DNA of 64,000 nucleotides, taken from Prevotella sp. HUN102. Its GTDB lineage: Bacteria > Bacteroidota > Bacteroidia > Bacteroidales > Bacteroidaceae. The position numbers were made by a program, and so were the translations under genes. The first letter of the stretch is position 1. Each line of letters opens with the position of its first letter. Positions 30,916 to 40,607 of this stretch are shown here, piece after piece. The notes under the pieces are model-generated. The model saw nothing but the letters and a program-made list of their open reading frames with translations. It did no database searches and was not told where the DNA came from. Location of the stretch: the NCBI RefSeq assembly GCF_000688375.1, contig NZ_JIAF01000004.1, positions 1,488,001 to 1,552,000 of the forward strand, given 5' to 3'.

Positions 30916-30919
30916 CCTT

Positions 30920-31348
30920 ATGATAACAGAACATTTCATTCGCAATAAATTCATTTCCGAAGCCCTCCACAAAGGCATCCACAAGGTTTACTCCATACAG
31001 GAGCAGGTTGTCCGTTCCAACTACCAGTTGCATACCGGCAGGCTTCTCACATCCCTATCTTCCCATAATTTCACATCTTCCTCGCAGGGCTATACTCAAA
31101 CCTTCTATATTCGCATTCTTCCCTATCTCCGTTTCCTCGATATGGCATACCGGCTCCGAAAGGACCGCATTGCCAAACATCGCCGAGCCAAATTCGCACT
31201 CTACAACCGTGTTGTCTGGGGAGTATTGTATCACGAGACTTTCCCCGAAATCACCTACGGGTTCACTGATGAAGTGCGTAAACAGATTGGTAATGACCTA
31301 AAAGGCATTTTCAACACAGACATCAAATCCTATTTCAAAGCAGATTAA
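30920..31348 (+). CDS. phage protein before the tape measure, 142 aa
   Basis: ATG 30920 (MITEHFIRNKFISEALHKGI); an in-frame earlier start at 30899 lies upstream of the expected transcript. Tyr- and Arg-rich, with FYIRILPYLRFLDMAYRLRK and HRRAKFALYNRVVWGVLYHE. It is two bases from the tape measure start. Likely tail assembly or tail completion protein, by place only. Confidence 0.6.
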   Translation: MITEHFIRNKFISEALHKGIHKVYSIQEQVVRSNYQLHTGRLLTSLSSHNFTSSSQGYTQTFYIRILPYLRFLDMAYRLRKDRIAKHRRAKFALYNRVVWGVLYHETFPEITYGFTDEVRKQIGNDLKGIFNTDIKSYFKAD

Positions 31349-31350
31349 CT

Positions 31351-34300
31351 ATGGCAGGAAAACATCTTTCAGAAGACGAAATCAAATATGTCATTTCGGC
31401 AGACTCTTCCAAGGCGCAGCAAGAACTTCATCAGCTCGGAAAGTCCACCGCGGCTCTCCGCCGTGAGGAAAAGGCACGTCGGTCAGCGATGATTGAACTC
31501 GAAGCAACAGGAAAAAAGAATTCAGCACAGTATCAACGACTACGTGAAGAATGCAGGGAGTATACAAGGCAAATTAAGGACAATGAGGAAAAGATGAAGA
31601 AACTCCGTTCCACTCTTGATGTCAGTGCCATGACTATGGTTCAACTTCGCAAATATGCCAAGGAACTCTCTTCAGAACTCAACAATACATCCAAAGCTGC
31701 ATCACCTCAAAAGTATGCCGAACTCGAAGCTCGTCTGCAAGGGGTCAATATGCGCATAGAAGACTTGCGCAACGGAGCCGTCAAACTTCGACAGCATTTC
31801 AGCAGTATGGAAGCATTAAATGTCATGGCAGGTAATGTTATGACAAAACTTGCAGAACTTGCCGGGAACACATTGAAAAAGTTCGCGGGATTCATCTCCG
31901 AGTCTATCTCCAAGAGTGTCGAACTTGCTGAGTCGGCCGACGGCATAACTCACGCTTTCGGGAAAATCGGCAATGAAGAGTATCTCCAGGAACTCCGTGA
32001 GGCCACCAAGGGAACGGTCAATGACGTGGAGCTGATGAAGGCCGCCGTCAAGGCAAAAGACTTCCGGATTCCTCTCGAGGATCTCGGGAAGTATCTCTCA
32101 TTCGCACAGCTCAAGGCGCAGCAGACGGGGCAGTCGCTCGACTATATGGTGGACTCCATCGTTACCGGTCTCGGACGCCAGTCGCCGCAGATTCTCGACA
32201 ACCTCGGCATTTCTGCTGCCGAAATCAAGGAGCAGACCAAGCAGACGGGCGACTTTATGAAAGCCGTGGCAGGGATAGTGGAGAACAATCTTGCCAAAGC
32301 CGGAGAAACCTACATCTCCGCCGCCGACCGTGCAGAACGGCGAACGGTGGAGCTGGAAAATGCGCAGCGTAAGCTCGGCGAAGCCCTGCTGCCGCTGAAA
32401 GAGCAGTTTGCAGACGTGTTCGGACAGTTCCAGCTTACAACCATCAAGACCATCAAGTATCTCGTTCAGCACCGAGACACACTGCTGCTGCTCGGCAAGG
32501 CAATCGTCCTGCTCATAGCCACCTACGGAGCTTATGTTGCCGGACAGAAACTCGCCCATCTGTGGAGCCTCCGTCTCTTGGCAGTGAGCAAGCTCAAGGC
32601 GGCAGCCACAGCCGTGGAGAATACGATGCTTGAGCTCTCCGTTCTGCGCCACGCCGTACTGAACAAGACGATGAAGACCTCCATCGCCCTTCAGAAGGCG
32701 TTCAACGTGGTCCTCAAGCTCTCCCCCTGGGGACTGGTGCTCGGCGCGATAACCCTCGTGGTGGGCGCACTGCTGCTGTTCAGGAAACGCACCGATGCCG
32801 CCACAGCTGCACAGAAAACCCTCAATTCCATTCACGAGGAAGCTATTCGCAAGGTAGAGGTGGAGCGTGTAAAGATAGAAATGCTTACACGGCGTATTCA
32901 CGACAACTCCCTTTCCCTTGGCGAACGCCACGACGCCATATCCGCCCTGCAGAAGATAGTGCCCGACTATACAGCCAAACTTTCCAGAGAAGGGAAGGTT
33001 TACGAAGAGAACACCGGTGCACTAAAAAAATACCTCAATGCACTCAAGGAAAAAGCCTTGCTCGAAGGAGCGAAGGGTACAATCGCCAAACTGTCAGGGC
33101 AGAAAGCCGAACTGATGGCTGAACAGACCGTCAGGCAGCAGGAACTGGACAAGCTCAAAGAAGAACAGAAACAATTCGTAAGGCAGAATGCCGGCCGGCC
33201 GCAGACTTCCGGAGGCTCCGCTGCCCCGGGCGCAGTCAATGCCGCTATGAGCTATTCCGCCAATGTATCAGCACTATCGAAAAAAATCAAGAATATCGAC
33301 GATAAGATAAAGACGGTAGATGTTTCCTTGGAAGCCATCGACAAAGCGTTCGGAAAGCAGCTTGCCGAGGATGAACTTTCCACAGGGAAAGGCAACTCAA
33401 CTCCGCCGAGAGCTTCCACCGGTGGAGGTGGAACCAAATCAAAGTCCACCTCCACAGGCAGCACCCCCGATCCCGACGACACTTTCACAAAGAACTTCGC
33501 CGCCGCACGGCAGAAGGAGATAGACAATGCCGATGCCGCCTATCAACAGGATACAAACAATCTGAACACATCGCTTGCCCGAAAGAAAATATCCCAAGAG
33601 CAGTACGACATCTACACCTCAGCCCTCGCCACCCGGCACACCACCAACCTGCTTGCCATAGAGCAGAAGTATCAGGAACAATCCAGACAGGCGGCCATCA
33701 AGGACGCTGAAAAGAAACAGCAGCTGCAGGACACCCAGGACAGGAACGTGGAACAGGCCGAGCAGAGGCTCACCGAGACACAGATTGCCGCACAGCAGAA
33801 ATATCAGGACTCCATACAGCAGGTAGCGGAACAGGGAAAAGTTGCCCGAACGCTCACGCTCGAAGAGGAACGCGATGCCAAGCTCGCCGTGCTTGAGGGA
33901 TATTACCTGACGGCTCTCGAATGGGCACGGCAGAACGGCGAGGACACCACGGCCGTGGAGCGTGCCTATCAGGAGGCACGCCTTAACATCGCTGATGAGT
34001 ATGCCGGCAAGCAGTTGGAGCAAATCAGGGAACTTGAAAGGCAGAAGGCACAGGCGCGGCAGAGTTTCGGACTTGACACTTTTGATGAGCAGGTTAAACA
34101 ACAGATGCAGCAACGCCGTGAAGCCTACGACAGAGGACTGCTCACGGAACAGGAGTATCTGCAATCCATTGAGATTCTCAACCAACAGGCCGAGGAGCAT
34201 CTGCTCCAGCTCCGTCAGCAGTACGGACTGGTTTCCCAACAGGAACTCTACAATGCCGAACTCGACCAGCTCAAGCTGCACCTGCAGAATAAGGAATTGT

Positions 34301-35274
34301 CGGAAGAAGAATACGAGGAAGCCGTCAAGAACCTCAAGATTTCCAAGATGAAGGAGTCCTTCGACTACTTTTCCAATCTTTCCGGAAATGCGGCGCAGGC
34401 TCTCCAAGATGCAGAGACAGCCAATGTCGAGGCAAAATATGATGCCGAAATAGAGGCTGCCCGCAATGCGGGGAAGGACACCACGGAATTGGAGAAGAAG
34501 AAAGCCGATGATAAACTGAAGATACAGAAGAAGTACGCCGACGTGAACTTCGCCATCAAGGCTTCCCAGATTATAGCTGACACGGCGACCTCCATAATGA
34601 GGGCATATTCCGACCTCGGCCCCATCGCAGGTTCCGCGGCGGCAGCTCTGATGGGAGTTACGGGGGTGGCACAGCTCGCCGCCGCCAATGCCGAACGACA
34701 GAAGGTGAAGAAGATGACGCTCAACGGCACGGGTGGCAGCCCTTCTGCCTCCGGCACCCGCGTCGCCACCGGCCTTGAGTCCGGAGGATACATTGACGTG
34801 GAGCGGGAACAGGACGGCAGGCGATTCAATGCGACATACGACCCGATGAAGCGCGGCTTCGTGGACAAGCCCACCGTAATCGTGGGCGAGGGAGGATTCG
34901 GACGCAGCCGTGAGTGGGTGGCAAGCAATGCCGCCGTGGAGAACCCCACCGTCGCCCCCATCATCGACATCATAGACCGTGCACAGCGCACAGGCAGCAT
35001 CCGGACACTTGATATGAACAAGATAATGCTGAGATATCAGGGCAGGGCTGCGGGAGGTTTCATCGGCAGGCAGCCGTCATCTGCCGACGCCGTCAATTCC
35101 GGCCGTTCCGTTCCCTCTGCCCATCCGGCACCCGACAATCATCTCATAGACAAACTCTACAACCTGCTCGACAGGATTGCCAGCGAGGGAATCCCCGCAA
35201 GCGTGGCACTCACAGAACTGGAACAGAAGCAGCAGCTGCGCGACCAGGCACGGAGATTCGGGAGCAAGGGATGA
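31351..35274 (+). CDS. tail tape measure protein
   Basis: 1,307 residues, the longest structural gene. Long coiled-coil stretches at the N-terminus (AALRREEKARRSAMIELEAT) and centre (QDRNVEQAEQRLTETQIAAQ), two hydrophobic segments near residues 385-400 and 465-480 (GLVLGAITLVVGALLLF), and a Gly/Ser/Thr linker near 690. This is the usual design of tape measures: it sets tail length and helps DNA enter the cell. The C-terminal 250 residues are Ala/Gly-rich with hydrophobic helices. Starts two bases after the previous gene. Confidence 0.92.
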   Translation: MAGKHLSEDEIKYVISADSSKAQQELHQLGKSTAALRREEKARRSAMIELEATGKKNSAQYQRLREECREYTRQIKDNEEKMKKLRSTLDVSAMTMVQLRKYAKELSSELNNTSKAASPQKYAELEARLQGVNMRIEDLRNGAVKLRQHFSSMEALNVMAGNVMTKLAELAGNTLKKFAGFISESISKSVELAESADGITHAFGKIGNEEYLQELREATKGTVNDVELMKAAVKAKDFRIPLEDLGKYLSFAQLKAQQTGQSLDYMVDSIVTGLGRQSPQILDNLGISAAEIKEQTKQTGDFMKAVAGIVENNLAKAGETYISAADRAERRTVELENAQRKLGEALLPLKEQFADVFGQFQLTTIKTIKYLVQHRDTLLLLGKAIVLLIATYGAYVAGQKLAHLWSLRLLAVSKLKAAATAVENTMLELSVLRHAVLNKTMKTSIALQKAFNVVLKLSPWGLVLGAITLVVGALLLFRKRTDAATAAQKTLNSIHEEAIRKVEVERVKIEMLTRRIHDNSLSLGERHDAISALQKIVPDYTAKLSREGKVYEENTGALKKYLNALKEKALLEGAKGTIAKLSGQKAELMAEQTVRQQELDKLKEEQKQFVRQNAGRPQTSGGSAAPGAVNAAMSYSANVSALSKKIKNIDDKIKTVDVSLEAIDKAFGKQLAEDELSTGKGNSTPPRASTGGGGTKSKSTSTGSTPDPDDTFTKNFAAARQKEIDNADAAYQQDTNNLNTSLARKKISQEQYDIYTSALATRHTTNLLAIEQKYQEQSRQAAIKDAEKKQQLQDTQDRNVEQAEQRLTETQIAAQQKYQDSIQQVAEQGKVARTLTLEEERDAKLAVLEGYYLTALEWARQNGEDTTAVERAYQEARLNIADEYAGKQLEQIRELERQKAQARQSFGLDTFDEQVKQQMQQRREAYDRGLLTEQEYLQSIEILNQQAEEHLLQLRQQYGLVSQQELYNAELDQLKLHLQNKELSEEEYEEAVKNLKISKMKESFDYFSNLSGNAAQALQDAETANVEAKYDAEIEAARNAGKDTTELEKKKADDKLKIQKKYADVNFAIKASQIIADTATSIMRAYSDLGPIAGSAAAALMGVTGVAQLAAANAERQKVKKMTLNGTGGSPSASGTRVATGLESGGYIDVEREQDGRRFNATYDPMKRGFVDKPTVIVGEGGFGRSREWVASNAAVENPTVAPIIDIIDRAQRTGSIRTLDMNKIMLRYQGRAAGGFIGRQPSSADAVNSGRSVPSAHPAPDNHLIDKLYNLLDRIASEGIPASVALTELEQKQQLRDQARRFGSKG

Positions 35275-35276
35275 AG

Positions 35277-35400
35277 TTTCAGGAGTGAGGGGGAGTTAAG
35301 GGAGTCAGGAGGAGTTAAAGGAGTTAAAGACAACGGCTCGGATGGTACGGTCTTTCCCATCTCCCGTTTCCCATCTCCCGTTATCCATTTCACATTAATC
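35277..35400. repeat. intergenic repeat, copy R5 (long form)
   Basis: Left arm with GGGGAGTTAAGGGAGTCAGG and GGAGTTAAAG units, then GACAACGGCTC-ten bases-GTCTTTCCCATC (35329-35361), as in R1, then 7-base CATCTCC-type units. It lacks the second arm of R1, so it folds less well. Gap ends before ATG 35413. Confidence 0.8.
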
Positions 35401-35412
35401 ACATTACCTATT

Positions 35413-37557
35413 ATGAAAATTACCAACTTGGACAAGGGCGAGGCCTACAACCTCAAGCCCGGCACAAAGATAGAAGTAGAGCGCACCAATCCGTTCTTCA
35501 ACGACTATGGGGAACAGACCGTGCCTCTCGAGCTCCCGGCATCCGAGCACAACCGCCGGCTGTTGGGATTTCCCGGCTCCTTCGGCAGCCGTGTCAAGAT
35601 GAAGCCGATGAGCGTGAGCATTCAGGACGGCGACTATTTCGCCACCTGCAGGCAGATCGTACTCTCGGCTCAGTATAACGGCAGCATCGCCACCTCCTTC
35701 TACATCAACGACGGCTCATTCTATTCCCGGATACAGAACGTCAGGCTCAAGGACGTCTTCCGGGATGAATTTATTCCAGGAGTGAGCACCGTGGAGGAGG
35801 GTATAGACTTCTGCCGGAGGCTGAGAGCCAACACCGACGACAAATTCGGGATATTCCCCGTGCTCCTCGCCGACGATTCGGGAATGGACACCGGCTACAA
35901 CTACAAGGTGCTGAACGCCTACGGAAGGCAGCGCACACTGACGCTCGATGACATACTCGTCTGGAGGAACAACCGGTACGAACTCGTGGAAAATCCACAG
36001 GGTGCCGCCTTCATACCCGACGAAGACGGAACAGGATGCGACTTCTACAACGCCACGGAGCGCACCGAGTATGTAAACCAGATTCCCATCACGCTCGGCA
36101 AAGGCTATTATATCTCGCCTTTCATACGCACCAATTATCTGCTCCGCAGAATTTTCTCCCACTTCGGCTATACACTTTCTGAAAATTTCTTCGACCGGAC
36201 GGAACCCTTCAGCAAGATGGTTGTCGTGAACAATGTCATCGACGTTCTGGTAAACGGAAAGATAAGGCTTTCCGACCTTGTCCCCAACGGCACCTGCGCC
36301 GATTTCCTCGCAGTGTTCAGGAAGAAGTTCTGCTGCGAGTTCACGGCAGACGAGGGAAACCGGACGGTGGAAATCGTATTCCTCAGAGATGCCATATCGG
36401 CCAAGCCCCGTGAGGACCTCACGCACTCAATGGTGGAGGAGCCCGTCATCACCTATAAGTCCGAGAAGGACTATCAGCGCATTGTCATAGGGTCTTCTGA
36501 AAAAGTAGACTCAGACACAGAGGGATCCTATGAGGATATTGCCGAGATGGCAAAGGCCAATCCACAGGCCTACTTCGACCCCGTGGAGGGCATTTTCATA
36601 AAGGATGGATTCTCAGGCGACTTCCTTGTCAAGACCAAGATAGGAACTTCCTCCCAGGATTACAACACGGGCGAAGAACTCGAGCCGAGGGAGATAAAAG
36701 TCCCCGACCTCATTCCCGAGTTCCGCGCCCTCGAGTTCGCCGAGAACGTGAACGGCACAAAGTCTGTGAGACGCTTCGGACGCTATCCGTACATCGGCAG
36801 CTACACATCACTCAACTCCAAGATGCTCATCACGGGCAAGGACAATGAGGAAGTGTCAGAATCGGCACGGAAACAGCCGTGCGTCCTGGCTTTCACATAC
36901 CTTTCCGACGGCAGGCCCGAAGGAACCATATCACCCTATGACATCCACAAGACCATCCCCTCCAAGAGCGCGGAAGACTACCGATGGCCCCATCCCCGGA
37001 TCTTTGACTACGCCCTCTACTACAACGGCAGATACGGTATATTCGAGAAATTCTACAGAGACTTCGACCATCTGCTGCGCAATTCCTTCCACGATGCCAA
37101 GGTAAAGCTGCTGCTCAGTCAGCATCAGAAAAAGAGCATACCCGCCACGGCGAAGGTCATCATCCGGAACACGGCCTTCTTCCTGGACAAACTCAAGTTC
37201 TCCCTCGGCGAGGAGAACGCCCCCGTGGAGTCGCAGCTGCGCACCGTAGCACCGATGGAGCCGGTATCGGATGCACCGTCGCTTGCAGACCTGCTCCCCG
37301 CCTCCTCCTCCAAGTGCAGATGGGTGGGAAAACAGAGACAGACCGAGGTAAGCAGGGATGAATGGCTCAACTCGGGGACGGACAAGGACCGTACTTTCGT
37401 CACCGTCTATCCTCCTGTGCCTACGGAGGCTATGCTCGGCGAAAAGTTCGGATATCAGAAGTCATACACCGAGCAGCAGCTGCGGCACGGCTCGTTCTGG
37501 CGGCACGGGAAATGGAAATGGACAAAGACAGAAGTATGGCTCGAATGCGTGAGGTAA
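35413..37557 (+). CDS. tail/baseplate protein, 714 aa
   Basis: Follows the tape measure. Beta-rich sequence starting MKITNLDKGEAYNLKPGTKI with LPASEHNRRLLGFPGSFGSR near residue 45, a pattern I associate with tail proteins of Bacteroidetes phages that take the distal-tail/tail-associated position. Two central domains are separated near residues 340-380 by a SEKVDSDTEGSYEDI linker. Function: probably the hub or baseplate adaptor between tube and fibres; not proven by motif. Confidence 0.7.
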   Translation: MKITNLDKGEAYNLKPGTKIEVERTNPFFNDYGEQTVPLELPASEHNRRLLGFPGSFGSRVKMKPMSVSIQDGDYFATCRQIVLSAQYNGSIATSFYINDGSFYSRIQNVRLKDVFRDEFIPGVSTVEEGIDFCRRLRANTDDKFGIFPVLLADDSGMDTGYNYKVLNAYGRQRTLTLDDILVWRNNRYELVENPQGAAFIPDEDGTGCDFYNATERTEYVNQIPITLGKGYYISPFIRTNYLLRRIFSHFGYTLSENFFDRTEPFSKMVVVNNVIDVLVNGKIRLSDLVPNGTCADFLAVFRKKFCCEFTADEGNRTVEIVFLRDAISAKPREDLTHSMVEEPVITYKSEKDYQRIVIGSSEKVDSDTEGSYEDIAEMAKANPQAYFDPVEGIFIKDGFSGDFLVKTKIGTSSQDYNTGEELEPREIKVPDLIPEFRALEFAENVNGTKSVRRFGRYPYIGSYTSLNSKMLITGKDNEEVSESARKQPCVLAFTYLSDGRPEGTISPYDIHKTIPSKSAEDYRWPHPRIFDYALYYNGRYGIFEKFYRDFDHLLRNSFHDAKVKLLLSQHQKKSIPATAKVIIRNTAFFLDKLKFSLGEENAPVESQLRTVAPMEPVSDAPSLADLLPASSSKCRWVGKQRQTEVSRDEWLNSGTDKDRTFVTVYPPVPTEAMLGEKFGYQKSYTEQQLRHGSFWRHGKWKWTKTEVWLECVR

Positions 37558-37745
37558 AGGAGGTAAAGGAGTCAGGGGAAGTTAAGGGACAATACTTCCG
37601 TGAAATGGGGAATGGGAAACGGGAGATGGGGAATGGGGAACGGGAGATGGGAAACGGCAGATGGAAAAGCCCGTGCCATTCGAGCCGTTGTCCTTAACTC
37701 CCTTAACTCCCTTAACTCCCCCTAACTCCTTTAATTCCCCAAAAT
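37558..37745. repeat. intergenic repeat, copy R6 (long form, two-armed)
   Basis: Left: GGAGTCAGGGGAAGTTAAGG, GACAATACTTCCGTGA, then nine or so 7-base purine units (ATGGGGA, ACGGGAG). Right: GAGCCGTTGTC (37682-37692), the reverse complement of the GACAACGGCTC box of R1 and R5, followed by CTTAACTCC repeats. Thus R6 is the R1-type centre inverted relative to R1. Confidence 0.8.
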
Positions 37746-37811
37746 CCCCCTCTCCCTGTCCTTTGCAATTCCCCTCTTTTCTTCTACTTTTGCTGAAAAA
37801 CAGAAGCGTCA

Positions 37812-40502
37812 ATGAACATCATTCAGAAGCCCGACACCTTCTCCCTGCTCGGCAACCTCAACCACTTCATTGTCTCAGCCGGCAGGGAAGTGAGTTTCGT
37901 CCTGAAGGAAGCCGGAACGGACACTCCCATCGTGAAGCACATCTATGAGCCGGGACGAGACTCGCTCGTGGAGGTAAACATTGAGAGTTTCATTCTCCCC
38001 CTGCTCTCCGTCGAACTCAAGGACACGGACAATGTCTATCCACAGCTGAACCTCAAGAAGACTTTCAAGGTATCATTCAGAGAAAAAGACACCTCTGAAA
38101 TGCTTGAGCACACATTTACCGTGCTCCGTGCAGGCGTGAGCAACCTGGCCGACTCGGCACGGAACTTTCTCCGTGCAAACTTTCTCACTTGGCAGCCCAC
38201 CGTGAAGCCTGTAACCTATCATACACCTGAGTTCCTGACCTACTATGCAGAACAGGACTCAGTATGCAGGCTGAAGACGTATGTGGGCAAGGAGGGAAAA
38301 TATCAGGAGGAAACCATTACGCTTGCCGTTCTTGCCGGAGACACGGCGTGGACTATCCCGATGCAGTATGCGCATATCGCAGCGAGGATGAAGAAACTGC
38401 CGTCATACTACGACGTGTGGATAGAAACCCCGGAAGGGCACAGGCTTACCTACGTGCAGAGATACGTGGCCACCGACATACGGAGCGAGCAGGAACAGTG
38501 GATTGTCTTCGAGAACTCACTGGGCGGAATCGACACTTTCCGTGCCTACGGCGATCTGGAAAGCACGGCAAAGCACACCCACAACACGGCACTGATCGAG
38601 GGTACCGCAGAGGAATACCGCGTGGACACGGAACGGGAATACAGAAAGAACACAGGCCTGCTCGATGACAGGGAACGCCGTTGGCTCCTCGACTTCTTCC
38701 CCTCCCTCGGCAAGTACGTCTGCGAGGACGGTGCCCTGCGGCGGATCATCCTCGTAGAGAGCGATGTCTCGTTTCAGGCAAGGGAGCTGCCATCGAGCTA
38801 CACCTTTACCTACAAGTATGCCACTGCCTGTCCGTACCTGAACCTGAAGCGTACAGACATAGACTGCAGTCAGCTCAGGATAGAAGTTCCCGACTCGGCA
38901 ACTTTTACAGTAGCCCCCCGCCTTGTTGAGTTCGACAGGATACAGCTGAGCGAGGGGGCTTTGTTTCCGGTGCAGAGTCCTTACTCCGACAGGTGGCAGA
39001 CCACCACGATGGGCGCAGTCCTCGCCTTCATTTCCGAGCAGATCACAGCCGCATACAAGGATGACGGAGGCATAGGACACAGGCATCACAACCTGAAACT
39101 GCTCGAGCGAATTTCAGCCGCGGGCAGATACATACTTCTCAACAGCGAGAAAATCAGCGCGGGCTATGCGGACCTTGCAGAGGCGGCCGAGAAACTCTCC
39201 GAGAAGAGCACCGAATGGAGGAAGATTCTGCGCAAGGATGTACCCGACACGGCTCACGGAAAGATAACCTTTGAGGAGGGCATCAGCACGGACAGCATCA
39301 AGGATGAATCCTTCGTGCCGGGAATACAGGGAAAGGGATTGGGAATATGGATTGATGAACACGGACGAAGCCACGTCGAGACCGATATCCTCCTGGCACG
39401 GGTAAAGCAGGTTGCAGCATCGCTCGAACTTCACGAGCTTTCCTATGTCGGAGGCAACTTCGTGCTCTCGCCCGCAGGGGGACAGGTGGCGGAAGTAGTG
39501 CCCGTGGACAGCGGGGGACGGCCGGTCGGCAACGACGTGAAACCATATTCCTACCGGTGCTATCTGACGGCTGACGACGGGACGAGACGCACCGGCACAA
39601 GATTCAGGCCCGGCGACCAGGCCCGCTGCCAGACCTTCAACCTTGAGGGAAGGAAGAATGCGTTCGGAATCTATGAGAATGTGGAGAACAGATACTACTG
39701 GCGACTGGTAACAGGAGCGGGCAGCGAGATTATCGACGGGAAAAAGAAGGACTACGCCGACCTCTCGGCCGAACTGTTCGTTCAGCTCGAATACAGGGGA
39801 GTAAAGTTCGACTGCATAGGCTATGACAACAGTGTGGAGAACGACATTCCCGCCCCCGGCGACAAGATTGTGCAGGAAGGCTCGCAGACCGACCCCGACC
39901 GTCGGAGCATCATAGCCCTGATGACCTCCGACACTCCGGGAATCTACTTCTACGACGGCATCAGCGACTACGACCTCGCCTCCCATATCGTTCACGAACT
40001 CTCCACACGCAGGGTGGAACTCAACTCGGAACGGTTCGCCCTCAAGACCTATTCCGGAGCCATAACCCCGATGGTGGCCTACCTCGGCGATTGGCAGCCC
40101 GACGGACGGTACGGGCACTACGACAGCGTTACCCACGACGGCTCCACGTGGCTCTGCACCGTCCCAAAGGGACAGTTCGCAACTGAGGAGCCGTCGGAAA
40201 GCAGTAGCCAGTGGAAACGGCAGGTGGCAAGGGGCGAGAGTCCGGTGTCCGTCCAAATATCGGGAGGCAACATCATCCGCAACGGACAGGGATCGACAAC
40301 GCTCACGGCATACGTGTGGAAAGGCAACGAGGACATAACGGAAAGGTTCAAGCCCGGGGACTTCTCGTGGACAAGGGACAGCGGCAACCCGGAGTACGAC
40401 ACGGAATGGAACAGACGGCACAGGGGATTCGGACGGACGCTTACCGTGAGCGCGCAGGACGTTTTCAAGCGTGCCACGTTCGACTGCATACTCACGATGT
40501 GA
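37812..40502 (+). CDS. large tail fibre/tip protein, 896 aa
   Basis: Third large tail gene. The N-terminal 400 residues are beta-rich tail-attachment-like; a helical hinge (HHNLKLLERISAAGRYILLN) about residue 420 leads into a fibre-like part. Near 770-800, AYLGDWQPDGRYGHYDSVTH then STWLCTVPKGQF resembles small carbohydrate-binding modules (type 5/12-like WxxxxxYxxGxxVxYxGxxW) seen in phage tail tips. The C-terminus (VSVQISGGNIIRNGQGST) resembles the Ig-like region of the next gene. Likely receptor contact with a capsule or glycan. Confidence 0.7.
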   Translation: MNIIQKPDTFSLLGNLNHFIVSAGREVSFVLKEAGTDTPIVKHIYEPGRDSLVEVNIESFILPLLSVELKDTDNVYPQLNLKKTFKVSFREKDTSEMLEHTFTVLRAGVSNLADSARNFLRANFLTWQPTVKPVTYHTPEFLTYYAEQDSVCRLKTYVGKEGKYQEETITLAVLAGDTAWTIPMQYAHIAARMKKLPSYYDVWIETPEGHRLTYVQRYVATDIRSEQEQWIVFENSLGGIDTFRAYGDLESTAKHTHNTALIEGTAEEYRVDTEREYRKNTGLLDDRERRWLLDFFPSLGKYVCEDGALRRIILVESDVSFQARELPSSYTFTYKYATACPYLNLKRTDIDCSQLRIEVPDSATFTVAPRLVEFDRIQLSEGALFPVQSPYSDRWQTTTMGAVLAFISEQITAAYKDDGGIGHRHHNLKLLERISAAGRYILLNSEKISAGYADLAEAAEKLSEKSTEWRKILRKDVPDTAHGKITFEEGISTDSIKDESFVPGIQGKGLGIWIDEHGRSHVETDILLARVKQVAASLELHELSYVGGNFVLSPAGGQVAEVVPVDSGGRPVGNDVKPYSYRCYLTADDGTRRTGTRFRPGDQARCQTFNLEGRKNAFGIYENVENRYYWRLVTGAGSEIIDGKKKDYADLSAELFVQLEYRGVKFDCIGYDNSVENDIPAPGDKIVQEGSQTDPDRRSIIALMTSDTPGIYFYDGISDYDLASHIVHELSTRRVELNSERFALKTYSGAITPMVAYLGDWQPDGRYGHYDSVTHDGSTWLCTVPKGQFATEEPSESSSQWKRQVARGESPVSVQISGGNIIRNGQGSTTLTAYVWKGNEDITERFKPGDFSWTRDSGNPEYDTEWNRRHRGFGRTLTVSAQDVFKRATFDCILTM

Positions 40503-40602
40503 GATGGGAAACGGGAAATGGGAAATGTGAAATGGGAAAACTCTCACATCCAACATCTCACATCCAACATCTCACATTTAAAATCTCACATTTAAAATTA
40601 TA
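40503..40602. repeat. heptad repeat, copy R7 (short form)
   Basis: Purine arm GATGGGAAACGGGAAATGGG then AACTCT and tandem CATCCAACATCTCACATTTAA units. The arms are complementary. Ends six bases before ATG 40608. Confidence 0.8.
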
Positions 40603-40607
40603 AAGCA

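Noticed and set aside
39114..40556. 480-residue minus-strand frame
   Set aside because: Antisense shadow of the GC-rich tail gene, running into the repeat; no family features.
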